DNA of 23,614 bases from Microcaldota archaeon (GCA_021792235.1 JAJYVC010000010.1:1-23614); one strand, 5' to 3'. Counted from the first letter of the stretch, positions 14,869 through 22,771 are shown. A program made the numbers and translations. Notes: generated from the sequence alone by a model not told the origin.

Positions 14869-15474
14869 ATGATTCTAGAACTAATAGTGGGGGGAGTAGT
14901 GGTCATAGTACTCCTTATAGTAATAATAATGTATAACGGTTTTGTACAGAAGCGGAACAGGGTTCAGGACGCATGGGCGCAGATAGACGTGCAGCTCAAG
15001 AGAAGGTATGACCTGATACCGAACTTGATAAACACCTGCAAGGGATATGCTGCTTATGAGAGGGGCGTGCTTACGCAGGTTACGGCGCTTAGAAGCTCCA
15101 TAATCACTGGTACTGTGCAGCAGAAGGCCGATGCCAATAACCAACTCAGCCAGGCATTGAAAAGCATATTTGCCGTAGCAGAGAACTATCCTGATTTGAA
15201 GGCCTCGCAGAACTTCCAGATGCTGCAGCAGGAGCTTGAGAGCACCGAAGACAAGATAGCATTCGTAAGGACATCATACAACGACTACGTACTAGATTAC
15301 AATAACGCCATACAGGAATTCCCTGGCAATGTGTTCTCAGGAATGTTCCACTTCGCAAAGCAGGACTTCTTCCAGGCACCTCCAGAGGCTGCGCAGCCTG
15401 TGAAGGTTGATTTCAGCGACCTGAACAGTCCTGCACCAGACAAGCCAAAAGGGGGAAAAGGAAGTTCCAAATAA
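14869..15474 (+). CDS. lemA: LemA family membrane protein
   Basis: A 201-aa protein with one N-terminal membrane helix (residues ~3-24) and a cytoplasmic or outer helical bundle bearing the LemA signature NRVQDAWAQIDVQLKRRYDLIPNLINTCKGYAAYE. A disordered, basic Pro/Lys-rich tail ends it (PDKPKGGKGSSK). The frame opens at TTG 14824, but ATG 14869 is preferred: it matches the family start and lies about 30 nt after a TATA-like TTTTTAAGT (14834-14842). LemA function is unsettled; it commonly sits beside membrane proteases, as here, with htpX 18 nt downstream. Confidence 0.92.
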   Translation: MILELIVGGVVVIVLLIVIIMYNGFVQKRNRVQDAWAQIDVQLKRRYDLIPNLINTCKGYAAYERGVLTQVTALRSSIITGTVQQKADANNQLSQALKSIFAVAENYPDLKASQNFQMLQQELESTEDKIAFVRTSYNDYVLDYNNAIQEFPGNVFSGMFHFAKQDFFQAPPEAAQPVKVDFSDLNSPAPDKPKGGKGSSK

Positions 15475-15492
15475 ACATGGCAATGTGTCGAC

Positions 15493-16386
15493 ATGTCAAG
15501 CTTCTTTGATGAAATAGCGAAGAACAGGGCAAAATCAATACTGCTTATGTCTATCTTCTCCCTTATATTCTTTGCAATAATATATGCGTTCGTAGTGTTC
15601 TTCGGAGGCGGCCTGTTCGGGATTATCATAGGTGCTGCAATAATAGCACTATATGCGGTTTTTTCATATTTTGCAGGCAGCAAATTGGTCCTTAAGGTGT
15701 CAGGAGCAAAGCCTGCAGATAAGAGCCAGTATCCTGTGCTTTTCGATGCAGTCGAAGGCCTTTCGGCAGCCTCGCAGGTGCCAACCCCACAGATATACGT
15801 AATAAACGACCCCAATCCTAACGCGTTTGCAACAGGCAGGAACAAGAAGCACGCATATATTGCAGTGACTTCTGGCTTGCTGTCAATGATGAACAAGGAC
15901 GAGCTGCAGGGCGTAATAGGGCATGAGATGTCGCATATCTACGACAATGACATGCAGTTTATGATGATTGCTATAGTATTTGCAGGAGCCATAGGCCTGC
16001 TTGCAGCCATAGTAAGGAACTCGATATTCTTCGGGTTCGGGGGCAACAACAGGAACGGCGGCCCAATACTTATCGTAGCGCTTGTGCTTAGCATACTCGC
16101 TCCGCTGTTCGCATTCCTGATAAGACTCGCAATATCAAGGAACAGGGAGTACATGGCAGATGCAAACGGGGCCAGGATAACAAGAAGCCCGCAGTCTCTT
16201 GCTAGCGCATTGAAGAAGATCGAGGGATATTCTGCAAAGCCCACCGCAGCTCCGGTAAAGCACGCAAACGACATGACAGCATCGCTTTACTTCGCTAATC
16301 CAATCAGCAGGAAGTCGATATCAAATCTATTCTCAACGCATCCTCCAACAGCGGAGCGTATAAAGCGGCTCGAGGCAATGTACTGA
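15493..16386 (+). CDS. htpX: HtpX-like zinc metalloprotease (M48)
   Basis: A 297-aa integral membrane protease of the HtpX/Ste24 group, involved in membrane-protein quality control. Two membrane helices lie at about 15-35 and 40-60. The zinc site is HEMSH at 144-148, followed by a hydrophobic pair at about 155-175 and 190-212. The third ligand, Glu219, is in NREYMADANGA. The catalytic domain continues to FSTHPPTAERIKRLE, the usual HtpX ending. Length and topology match the family. It follows lemA by 18 nt and the two are probably one operon. It ends 7 nt from the convergent GTPase gene. Confidence 0.95.
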   Translation: MSSFFDEIAKNRAKSILLMSIFSLIFFAIIYAFVVFFGGGLFGIIIGAAIIALYAVFSYFAGSKLVLKVSGAKPADKSQYPVLFDAVEGLSAASQVPTPQIYVINDPNPNAFATGRNKKHAYIAVTSGLLSMMNKDELQGVIGHEMSHIYDNDMQFMMIAIVFAGAIGLLAAIVRNSIFFGFGGNNRNGGPILIVALVLSILAPLFAFLIRLAISRNREYMADANGARITRSPQSLASALKKIEGYSAKPTAAPVKHANDMTASLYFANPISRKSISNLFSTHPPTAERIKRLEAMY

Positions 16387-16393
16387 TCGAGCA

Positions 16394-17515
16394 TCAGAAG
16401 TCGAATACCACTGTCACGATGTCTCCATCTCTGACCTTATGGTCCTCGCCAACCCTCTGATTCGGGAATTTTGAGCTCGGTCCGCTGACATAGGCGTACC
16501 TTATGCTCTTGAGAAGCTTCGTATTTATCTTCCTTACGACATCTATTATGGTTGCGCCGCTCTCAAGCACGAGCGGATTCTTCATGTCTGCCTCGCCGTC
16601 CTTCGGCTTGAGGTAGATCCGTATGAGGTCCAGCCCGGAGAACACCGTCCCCTTAAGTACTTCTATGTTTTCGGTCATCTTGGCGCTTATAGGTATTACC
16701 CTAAGCCCAGTCCGTGACTCTATCTCCTTCCTTGCAGAGTCTACCCTGCGCTGGTCCACAGTGTCTATCTTGTTGAGTGCCACTGCCCCCCTAACATACA
16801 CGCAGTTATCCGCAACGAAGTCGACGAACTGCTGGTCTGTCGTGTCGCTGTAGAATATGATCTCGCCGTTGAATATCTTGAACTCGTTAAGCACGCTCAG
16901 TATTATCTCCTTTGCTGGGATCCTGTGCCCGTTGCCCTCTATGTTTACTCCGCCTGCAAAGCTCTTCTCCAGCCTGACTGCGGGCCTTTTCTGGTTTATG
17001 CGTATGTTCAGCATCTCCAGCTCCTCTATGAGCTGATAGAGCTCCTGCGGCCTGTTTATGTCTATCACGAATAGTATGAGGTCTGCTATCCTCACCACGC
17101 TTATTATCTTGAGGCTGCCTCCCCTGCCCACGTGGGCTCCCTGTATCAGGCCCGGAAGGTCTAGTACCTGTATATTTGCGCCTTCGTATTCCAGCATGCC
17201 TGGAATGACCTCGAGCGTAGTGAATGCGTAATCCGCGACCTTCGACTGCACTCCTGTCAGCACCCCAAGGAGCGAGGACTTGCCCGCATTAGGAAAGCCC
17301 ACCAGCACAACCGTGGCATTGCCTGTTTTCCTAACTGCATATCCTGTGCCGGCCTTCCTTCCCTGGCTCTCCATCTCTCTCCTTATCTTGGCGATCTTGG
17401 CCCGCAGTATGCCCAGGTACTTGTTTGTGGCCTTGTTGTACTTCGTCTTGGAGTACTGCTCCTGCAGCTCCTCTATCTTCTTATTGCCCGAATTCTTATC
17501 GATCACTGCAGTCAC
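16394..17515 (-). CDS. DRG-family GTPase with C-terminal TGS domain
   Basis: A 373-aa Obg-like GTPase of the archaeal/eukaryotic DRG group, which associates with translating ribosomes. An N-terminal helical part (KIEELQEQYSKTKYNKATNKYLGILRAKIAKI) is followed by G1 GFPNAGKSS (73-81), G2 at TT 99-100, G3 DLPG (119-122), G4 NKID and G5 ISAK. An S5D2-like insertion lies within the G domain. The C-terminal ~75 residues are a TGS domain ending KVRDGDIVTVVF. The GTG at 17515 is the first possible in-frame start after a stop at 17536. It lacks its own ribosome-binding site and overlaps the stop of a six-codon ORF that does have one (17515-17545). GTG 17506 is an alternative. Divergent from purA. Confidence 0.92.
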   Translation of the reverse strand: MTAVIDKNSGNKKIEELQEQYSKTKYNKATNKYLGILRAKIAKIRREMESQGRKAGTGYAVRKTGNATVVLVGFPNAGKSSLLGVLTGVQSKVADYAFTTLEVIPGMLEYEGANIQVLDLPGLIQGAHVGRGGSLKIISVVRIADLILFVIDINRPQELYQLIEELEMLNIRINQKRPAVRLEKSFAGGVNIEGNGHRIPAKEIILSVLNEFKIFNGEIIFYSDTTDQQFVDFVADNCVYVRGAVALNKIDTVDQRRVDSARKEIESRTGLRVIPISAKMTENIEVLKGTVFSGLDLIRIYLKPKDGEADMKNPLVLESGATIIDVVRKINTKLLKSIRYAYVSGPSSKFPNQRVGEDHKVRDGDIVTVVFDF

Positions 17516-17545
17516 ACCAGCTTTGCATTCATCTTAGCCTCCAGA
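17513..17545 (-). promoter_or_regulatory. Six-codon leader ORF with strong ribosome-binding site before the DRG GTPase
   Basis: On the minus strand TCTGGAGG (17538-17545) is followed 5 nt later by ATG 17532 and the reading MNAKLV, then TGA at 17514-17512. That stop overlaps the GTPase GTG (17515-17513) as GTGA, the usual archaeal coupling overlap. It may be a leader peptide with reinitiation. Alternatively, it marks a two-base slip in the TGTG stretch that separates the true N-terminus from the gene. Confidence 0.45.
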
Positions 17546-17548
17546 AAC

Positions 17549-17559
17549 TTTTAATTATT
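17549..17559. promoter_or_regulatory. AT-rich core of the divergent GTPase/purA promoter
   Basis: TTTTAATTATT is the only TATA-like element between the two divergent genes and is readable on both strands. It is flanked by an 8-bp perfect inverted repeat, CCTCCAGA (17538-17545) and TCTGGAGG (17575-17582), whose arms are the outward-facing ribosome-binding sites of the two transcripts. Confidence 0.4.
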
Positions 17560-17577
17560 ATCATGCTAAGTCTATCT

Positions 17578-17584
17578 GGAGGTG
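17578..17584 (+). promoter_or_regulatory. Ribosome-binding site deciding the purA start
   Basis: GGAGGTG is a near-perfect Shine-Dalgarno sequence 5 nt before ATG 17590. The frame is open upstream to 17425, but this site and the family N-terminus fix the start here. Confidence 0.8.
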
Positions 17585-17589
17585 CCAAA

Positions 17590-18600
17590 ATGATAGATAT
17601 TCTAGTGGGCGGATTCTTTGGTGATGAGGGCAAGGGCAAGGTTGCTTCGTACCTGGCGGTGGCAGACAAGCCGGAGATGGCAGTAAGGACAGGAAGCATA
17701 AACGCTGGCCACACTGCAGTATACAACGGCAGAGCATACAAGCTCAGGTCCATACCATCAGCATTCCTCAGCCAGAGCACTAGGATGGCCATACCTCCTG
17801 GCGCGCTCATAAGGAGGGACATACTCTTCAAGGAGATGGACGAGACCGGCACCCGCAAGCGCACTATTATAGACGCACATGCTGCTGTCATAACCGACCT
17901 CGAAGCGCAGGAGGAGAGCAAGAACCAGCATCTCAGCAATGAGGTGGGCAGCACTAAGCAGGGAGTGGGCAGCGCAGAATCAAAGAGGGTGCTAAGGAGC
18001 CTGAAGCTTGCAAAGGACTATCCCGAGCTCTCAGAGTTCATGGCCAACGTGCCAAGCGAGGTAATAAAATGCGTGGAGAACGGGGGCAAGGTGCAGGTGG
18101 AGGGAAGCCAGGGGCACTACCTGAGCCTATACCACGGCGAGTATCCATACGTAACCAGCAGGAACACCACCTCCTCAGGCATACTAAGCGACATAGGAGT
18201 AGGTCCAAAGTATGTTGGTAACGTGATAGTGATATTCAAGGCATTCATAACGCGTGTGGGAGGCGGGCCTCTTGAAGGAGAGATGAATCCAAGCGATGCG
18301 GCAAAGCTGGGCATGGCCGAGTTCGGCACTGTAACCGGCAGGCAGAGGAGAGTCGCGCCATTCAACGCGGAAATGGCAAGGGAGGTCGTGAGGATCAGTG
18401 GTGCGAACCAGGTAGCAATCACAAAAGCAGATACGCTATTCAAGGGCGCAGGGAAGGTCAGGGAGTACGGCAAGCTGCCCAAAGAGGCCAGGAAATGGAT
18501 AGACGATATTGAGGACAAGGTAGGCGTGCCCATCACGCTCATAGGCACCGGGGAGGACGCGCTGGACATGGTCGACAGGAGGACTAAATCACTGAGGTAG
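17590..18600 (+). CDS. purA: Adenylosuccinate synthetase, short archaeal form
   Basis: A 336-aa enzyme that joins IMP and aspartate using GTP to give adenylosuccinate. The P-loop-like GDEGKGK is at 11-17, just after MIDILVGGFF. NAGHT (about 38-42) and the IMP-binding VEGSQGHYLSLYHGEYPYVTS block are clear. Length matches the short archaeal PurA (about 340 aa) rather than the bacterial form (about 430 aa). The longer upstream reading is rejected because of the strong ribosome-binding site at 17578-17584. purB follows after 6 nt, so the two form an operon for the last two steps to AMP. Confidence 0.95.
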   Translation: MIDILVGGFFGDEGKGKVASYLAVADKPEMAVRTGSINAGHTAVYNGRAYKLRSIPSAFLSQSTRMAIPPGALIRRDILFKEMDETGTRKRTIIDAHAAVITDLEAQEESKNQHLSNEVGSTKQGVGSAESKRVLRSLKLAKDYPELSEFMANVPSEVIKCVENGGKVQVEGSQGHYLSLYHGEYPYVTSRNTTSSGILSDIGVGPKYVGNVIVIFKAFITRVGGGPLEGEMNPSDAAKLGMAEFGTVTGRQRRVAPFNAEMAREVVRISGANQVAITKADTLFKGAGKVREYGKLPKEARKWIDDIEDKVGVPITLIGTGEDALDMVDRRTKSLR

Positions 18601-18606
18601 GCGCCT

Positions 18607-20034
18607 ATGAAGCCGCGAAAACTTGATGTTTCATACTCGGAAAACCAGGAGCAGGTCTCGCCCGTGGGTACACGATACACGACGCCGATGGCAAGGATAT
18701 TCAGCGACGAGAGCTACATACAGTACCTTCTGGACGTAGAGGCCGAGAATGTCAAGGTGCTCTCCGAGCTATATCCGAAAAAAGTGCCAAAGTCCGCAGC
18801 TACCAGGATAAGCAGGATAGCCGACACAAAGCGCGTAACAACAAGGCTGGTCAGGGATATAGAGGAGAATAAAACACATCATGAGATGGCTGCCATAATA
18901 GCTGCCATGTCAGAGAAGGCAGGCCCCAGCGGCAAATACATCCACTTCGCCATGACTTCTGCAGATGCTGTGGAGACTGCAAAGGCAATCCAAATAAAAA
19001 ACGCGCTCTCCATGCTCATCAAAAGCGCATCTGCCTTGCGCGACACATGCATCCGCGCCGCAGTAAGGTGGAAGGATATACCTTCAATAACCCGCACCCA
19101 CGGCCAGCATGCGGTTCCTGCATCTTTCGGGCTTCCGTTCGCATTCTTCGGATACTCCCTACAGAAAAGCATAGATAGGTTGGCGAGGGATATGGCCGAT
19201 TACACCGAGGGAAAGCTATCCGGGGTCGTGGGAACATACGACGTGCATAAGAACGAGGGCATAGACGGCCCCACGGTAGAGAAAAAGATCCTTTCGCGCC
19301 TTGGCGTGAAGAGGCCAGAAATGTCCATGCAGACTCCCTCAAGGGAGAACATCGCCTATATAATCTCAGACCTTGCCGTACTGTGTGGAAGACTTGCAGC
19401 AATAGCCTCTTACATAAAGACGCTCAAGAGGACCGAGATACTTGAACTGGAAGAGATTCAGGACCACGGATCAGTAGGAAGCTCTGCAATGCCCCACAAG
19501 AGCCTCCGCGGGAATCCTTTCATAGAGGAGAGATGCATCTCTATAGCGCGTGTCGTGCGCGGCCACGCAGCCTCGTCACTTGAGTCAGTGCACACAGAAG
19601 ACTTCAGGGATCTCACAGCGTCCCTCTCAGACCGTATAGCCATTCCAGAGTCATTCATTCTCTCAGATTATTCCTGCGGTCTTGTGAAGAACCTTTTGGA
19701 GAGGTCGGCTCCTGCGCAAGATAACATAATGAGAAACCTCAGAAGCACAAAAGGAATCACATCATCGCCTCTGGTAATGAGCAAGCTTGTCGAGAAGGGA
19801 ATGCAGCGGCAGAGAGCCAGGGAGCTTACAACCAAGGCAGCAGCGCTGTCAATCAATGGGGGCATAAGCTACTATGATGCCCTCCTCAAGAACAGACAGA
19901 TAACAAGACTCTTGTCCAGGGAAGAACTCGCTGGGCTGTGCGATCCTGCTTCCAATCTCGGTATGTCTAAGGAGCTTATAGATGAAATAGCTAGGAAGTA
20001 CAGGAAGTCGCGTCCAAAATCCCTTCTGAGCTAG
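18607..20034 (+). CDS. purB: Adenylosuccinate lyase
   Basis: A 475-aa member of the fumarase/aspartase superfamily that releases fumarate from adenylosuccinate (to AMP) and, where the pathway exists, from SAICAR. Conserved blocks are VSPVGTRYTTPMARIFSDE at the start, MTSADAVETAKA, RTHGQHAVPASFG with the catalytic His, and the flexible signature loop GSSAMPHK (291-298). In this loop the usual K-x-NP is K-S-L-R-G-NP, three residues longer. The C-terminal domain (about 385-475) is helical as in the family. ATG 18607 follows GAGGTAG at good spacing and 6 nt after the purA stop. It ends 24 nt from the convergent ATPase gene. Confidence 0.93.
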   Translation: MKPRKLDVSYSENQEQVSPVGTRYTTPMARIFSDESYIQYLLDVEAENVKVLSELYPKKVPKSAATRISRIADTKRVTTRLVRDIEENKTHHEMAAIIAAMSEKAGPSGKYIHFAMTSADAVETAKAIQIKNALSMLIKSASALRDTCIRAAVRWKDIPSITRTHGQHAVPASFGLPFAFFGYSLQKSIDRLARDMADYTEGKLSGVVGTYDVHKNEGIDGPTVEKKILSRLGVKRPEMSMQTPSRENIAYIISDLAVLCGRLAAIASYIKTLKRTEILELEEIQDHGSVGSSAMPHKSLRGNPFIEERCISIARVVRGHAASSLESVHTEDFRDLTASLSDRIAIPESFILSDYSCGLVKNLLERSAPAQDNIMRNLRSTKGITSSPLVMSKLVEKGMQRQRARELTTKAAALSINGGISYYDALLKNRQITRLLSREELAGLCDPASNLGMSKELIDEIARKYRKSRPKSLLS

Positions 20035-20058
20035 CCTGACGGATTTTCAATTGGCAAT

Positions 20059-21123
20059 TTACCTACTTAGATATTCTTTAAGGATCGGATCTGCCATTAC
20101 ATAATTACCTTTACTATCCTTTTCCACTATGCTAAATCTAATCAGCGAGGAAAGAAGCATATCAAGGCCCGAATCCGGGATTTTTCCCGTCGTGCCTACA
20201 GTATATGCCTTAATACCCGACCACGACCCCATCCCTTTTGATATTGCAGTCATTATTGCCATGTACCTGTCCTTTGATTTCTTTATCAGGTCACCTACTT
20301 CTGACATTGCAATTTTTGACCCATCCGAGAAGATCCTCTCCAATGCCTCCTCATGTCCCATCTTATCTGTAGTACGATAATGCCCATAGTATGCCAACCA
20401 CCCCACCAATCCTCCAATTCTTCCAATTACCTGCTCTATCTCCTTATTACCCACCTTGCAGCCTAGCTCTTCAAAGCCCCGCCTGAGAAATTCTGCACTC
20501 TCTTCGTCGTTAAATTTCCTCAATAATAATTCGTTCTTGAATCTGCCATATAGCGGAGCCTTGGTATTCTCAAAGTCTAGCATTTCCCTCAAAACACCCA
20601 CCTCGCTTCCTGATATCACAAAAAAAACATTTCTCAGATTGTCCAGACTCCATGCCATCACCCCGTCGTATGAAACCTTCCTTGAAAATCTAAGGTACTG
20701 CGCTTCATCAATGGCCAATAGGAATTTTGCCTTCTTTGCCAAGCACCATTTGTTTATATCCGAAAGCAAGTTTGTTATATTATTTTCTCCAGCAGAAAAT
20801 ATACCCATCTGCTCATCAGCACCGATGCCAAGCCCCAAAAGGAGATCTGTGAAACCCCTCAATATCTGCTCATAGACTGCCTCAGAGGGAACCGTCCTTT
20901 TATGGGTATAGTATATCTGCCTCACATCCAAGAATACGCTTAGAAACTCCTTTTCAGAAATAAAGCTCCTTATTAGGCTTGTCTTACCTATGCGCCTTAT
21001 CCCATACACAATAGTTAATTTTTCGCCCCTCTCCATGGCACTATGCAGTTCTTCAAGCTCCTTCCTTCTGTCGAATAACTCTGAAGCGTCATCCTTAGGC
21101 GCCAAATCAAATAGCATCAGCAT
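20059..21123 (-). CDS. Archaeal AAA ATPase (ATPase_2 family, STAND-like)
   Basis: A 354-aa P-loop ATPase. FDRRKELEEL at 17-26 is the typical entry. Walker A is GIRRIGKTSL (41-50), Walker B is FLLAIDEAQ with Asp139/Glu140, and a sensor-like FVISGSEVG and arginine GRFKNELLL follow. The C-terminal ~110 residues look like a winged helix (DLIKKSKDRYMAIMTAISKG ... GLDMLLSSLIRFSIVEKDSKGNYVMADPILKEYL). The family is abundant, often multi-copy and laterally mobile in archaea; its role is mostly unknown. No partner gene (such as a nuclease) is adjacent. ATG 21123 and ATG 21117 are both possible; the TATA spacing favours 21117. The promoter carries a striking ACTAGT palindrome array, suggesting tight, possibly self-, regulation. 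Confidence 0.85.
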   Translation of the reverse strand: MLMLFDLAPKDDASELFDRRKELEELHSAMERGEKLTIVYGIRRIGKTSLIRSFISEKEFLSVFLDVRQIYYTHKRTVPSEAVYEQILRGFTDLLLGLGIGADEQMGIFSAGENNITNLLSDINKWCLAKKAKFLLAIDEAQYLRFSRKVSYDGVMAWSLDNLRNVFFVISGSEVGVLREMLDFENTKAPLYGRFKNELLLRKFNDEESAEFLRRGFEELGCKVGNKEIEQVIGRIGGLVGWLAYYGHYRTTDKMGHEEALERIFSDGSKIAMSEVGDLIKKSKDRYMAIMTAISKGMGSWSGIKAYTVGTTGKIPDSGLDMLLSSLIRFSIVEKDSKGNYVMADPILKEYLSR

Positions 21124-21130
21124 CGGCTCT

Positions 21131-21195
21131 ACTAGTACCTTTATACATATAGTAGTACTAGTTACTAGTATCTAAAGATTAATATACCTACTAGT
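21131..21195 (-). promoter_or_regulatory. Four ACTAGT palindromes around the ATPase TATA box, candidate operator
   Basis: ACTAGT occurs at 21131-21136, 21157-21162, 21164-21169 and 21190-21195, start-to-start spacing 26, 7 and 26. Each sits in TACTAGTA or TACTAGTT, alternating. The TATA box (TATAAA on the minus strand, 21140-21145) lies between the first and second copies, and the ATPase start is 8 nt past the first copy. This arrangement fits cooperative repressor binding. Confidence 0.55.
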
Positions 21196-21305
21196 TTTGC
21201 CTGCAACCATTAAAAAAGATTTATGGTGCTATATTGAAATGCCTTCAAAACTCGAATAGCGAACCTGCTAATACATGGTCAGCACAGCCCAGCTAACACA
21301 GCCAT

Positions 21306-22616
21306 CTATATGCCCATCCCTGGCATGAATTTCGCCATGTTCCTCTTCACGTCCCTGTTGTTCTTGAGCATGTCTGCCATCTTCTTCATCTTGTTGAAAT
21401 CCGCCAGGAGGTCCTTCACGTCCTTCTCTGTAGTCCCGCTGCCCCTTGCTATCCTTGCTATGCGCTTAGGGTCCCTGACCAGCCTCTCACTCATCCTCTC
21501 CTCCCTGGTCATTGAGCTTATTATATTCTCATATTTCTTGAGCTTCGCCTCACCGCTCTCAAGCGCCTCCTTGGGCACATCAACAAGACCAATCATGCCC
21601 AGCACGTTCTTCATAGGGCCCATCTTCGCCATGGCCTTCATCTGCTTGTAGAAGCTCTCGAAGTTGAGCTCCTCTATGTTCACGTCCTCTGCCTTCATGC
21701 CAGAGCTTTTCACGGCTTCGTTCACGTGGAGTATCAGAGATTCAAGATCAGGTATTCCAAGCAGACGCCCCACGAACTTCTTGGAATCGTAAAGCTCAAG
21801 CGCATTGAGCTTCTCCCCAGTGCCGGTGAACATCACCCTTATGCTGGCGGCATTTACCGCGCTAAGCGCCCCGCCTCCCTTTCCAGACCCGTCAAGCTTC
21901 GTAACTACGACTCCGCTGAGCCTTATGGCCTTGTCGAACTCTGCAGCCTGCCTGCCAGCAACCTGTCCTATGTCCGCGTTTATGACAAGCAGCTTCTCGT
22001 CAGGCTTGAACTGGTTGTTTATAAGCTTCAGCTCCTTTATGAGCTCCTCGTCCATCCCGCTCCTTCCGCTCGAGTCGCATATTATCACCTTCTTTCCCTT
22101 CAGAGCTGCCATTCCCTCCCTGACTATCTTTGCAACGTCCTTCTCGCCCTTCATCCCGAAGAATCCGGCATTAGCCTGCTTTGCAAGCGTCTCAAGCTGC
22201 TCATACGCCGCAGGCCTTGACACATCGCAGCATATCAGCCCCACGCCAAGGCCCCTGTCCTGGTAGAACTTGGCAAGCTTTGCAGCAGTAGTGGTCTTCC
22301 CTGATCCGTATATGCCTGCAAGCAGTATCTTCTTGGGCTTTATCTCTGGCTCATAGCTCTCTCCCATGAGTCTGCGCAGCTCCTCGTAGACAAGGTTTGT
22401 TATGTAGTCCCTGTGGCTCACCCCATCAGGCATCTTGCTCTTCATCGCCGCCTCCTCTATCCTCTTCGTTAGGGCGAACACCAGCTCTATCTCAACGTCT
22501 GCGGATATCAGCGCCTTCTGGAGCTCCTTGTTGAATTCCCTTATCACCTTGGAATCTATGACAGCTGCTCCGCTGAGCCTTGCTATTGCCTTCCTGAGAC
22601 CTTCTCCTAAGTCCAT
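21306..22616 (-). CDS. srp54: Signal recognition particle protein SRP54
   Basis: A 436-aa GTPase of the signal recognition particle, which binds signal peptides and SRP RNA and docks on FtsY at the membrane. The N domain spans 1-90. The G domain has G1 AGIYGSGKTTT (100-110), DVSRPAAYEQL, DSSGR (181-185) where DTAGR is usual, TKLDGSGKGGGALS (239-252), and ELYDSKKFVGRLLGIPDLESL at the G-M linker. The Met-rich M domain (~300-436) holds the RNA-binding RIARGSGTTEKDV motif and ends MAKFMPGMG. FtsY is the main alternative, but the M domain excludes it. ATG 22616 has a palindrome and a TATA box just upstream. Confidence 0.95.
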   Translation of the reverse strand: MDLGEGLRKAIARLSGAAVIDSKVIREFNKELQKALISADVEIELVFALTKRIEEAAMKSKMPDGVSHRDYITNLVYEELRRLMGESYEPEIKPKKILLAGIYGSGKTTTAAKLAKFYQDRGLGVGLICCDVSRPAAYEQLETLAKQANAGFFGMKGEKDVAKIVREGMAALKGKKVIICDSSGRSGMDEELIKELKLINNQFKPDEKLLVINADIGQVAGRQAAEFDKAIRLSGVVVTKLDGSGKGGGALSAVNAASIRVMFTGTGEKLNALELYDSKKFVGRLLGIPDLESLILHVNEAVKSSGMKAEDVNIEELNFESFYKQMKAMAKMGPMKNVLGMIGLVDVPKEALESGEAKLKKYENIISSMTREERMSERLVRDPKRIARIARGSGTTEKDVKDLLADFNKMKKMADMLKNNRDVKRNMAKFMPGMGI

Positions 22617-22625
22617 CCAAGATCA

Positions 22626-22640
22626 GCGTATAATATACGC
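22626..22640 (-). promoter_or_regulatory. Perfect 15-bp palindrome between TATA box and start of srp54
   Basis: GCGTATA-A-TATACGC reads the same on both strands around one central base. The TATA-like element (TATTAATAAG on the minus strand, 22647-22656) predicts transcription start near 22626, so the palindrome fills the gap between TATA box and start site. It could be an operator or simply an easily melted initiation region. Confidence 0.4.
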
Positions 22641-22763
22641 AAACTGCTTATTAATATGCTTCCCAGGCACCCACGTCATGCCATAGATATGGAAACATAT
22701 CTGGCAAAAGTACCATGAAGCCGAGCCCCTTTACGTCGAAAAATTCCACTATTCCTCAAAACC

Positions 22764-22771
22764 TTTAAATA
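22764..22771 (+). promoter_or_regulatory. TATA box for the second pilin-like gene
   Basis: TTTAAATA, with a BRE-like AAACC before it, is about 37 nt upstream of ATG 22805. Transcription would start near 22793, leaving a short leader that includes GGGTTGGG. Confidence 0.5.

Noticed and set aside
17425..17589. 55-codon N-terminal extension of PurA
   Set aside because: It crosses the divergent promoter and part of the GTPase gene; a strong ribosome-binding site marks ATG 17590.
20059..21123. New defence system built on the AAA ATPase
   Set aside because: The ATPase stands alone between purB and srp54 with no nuclease or other effector; context does not support it.
21131..21195. Transposon ends or a short CRISPR
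   Set aside because: Units are only 6-8 bp, there is no transposase or spacer structure, and they surround a TATA box.
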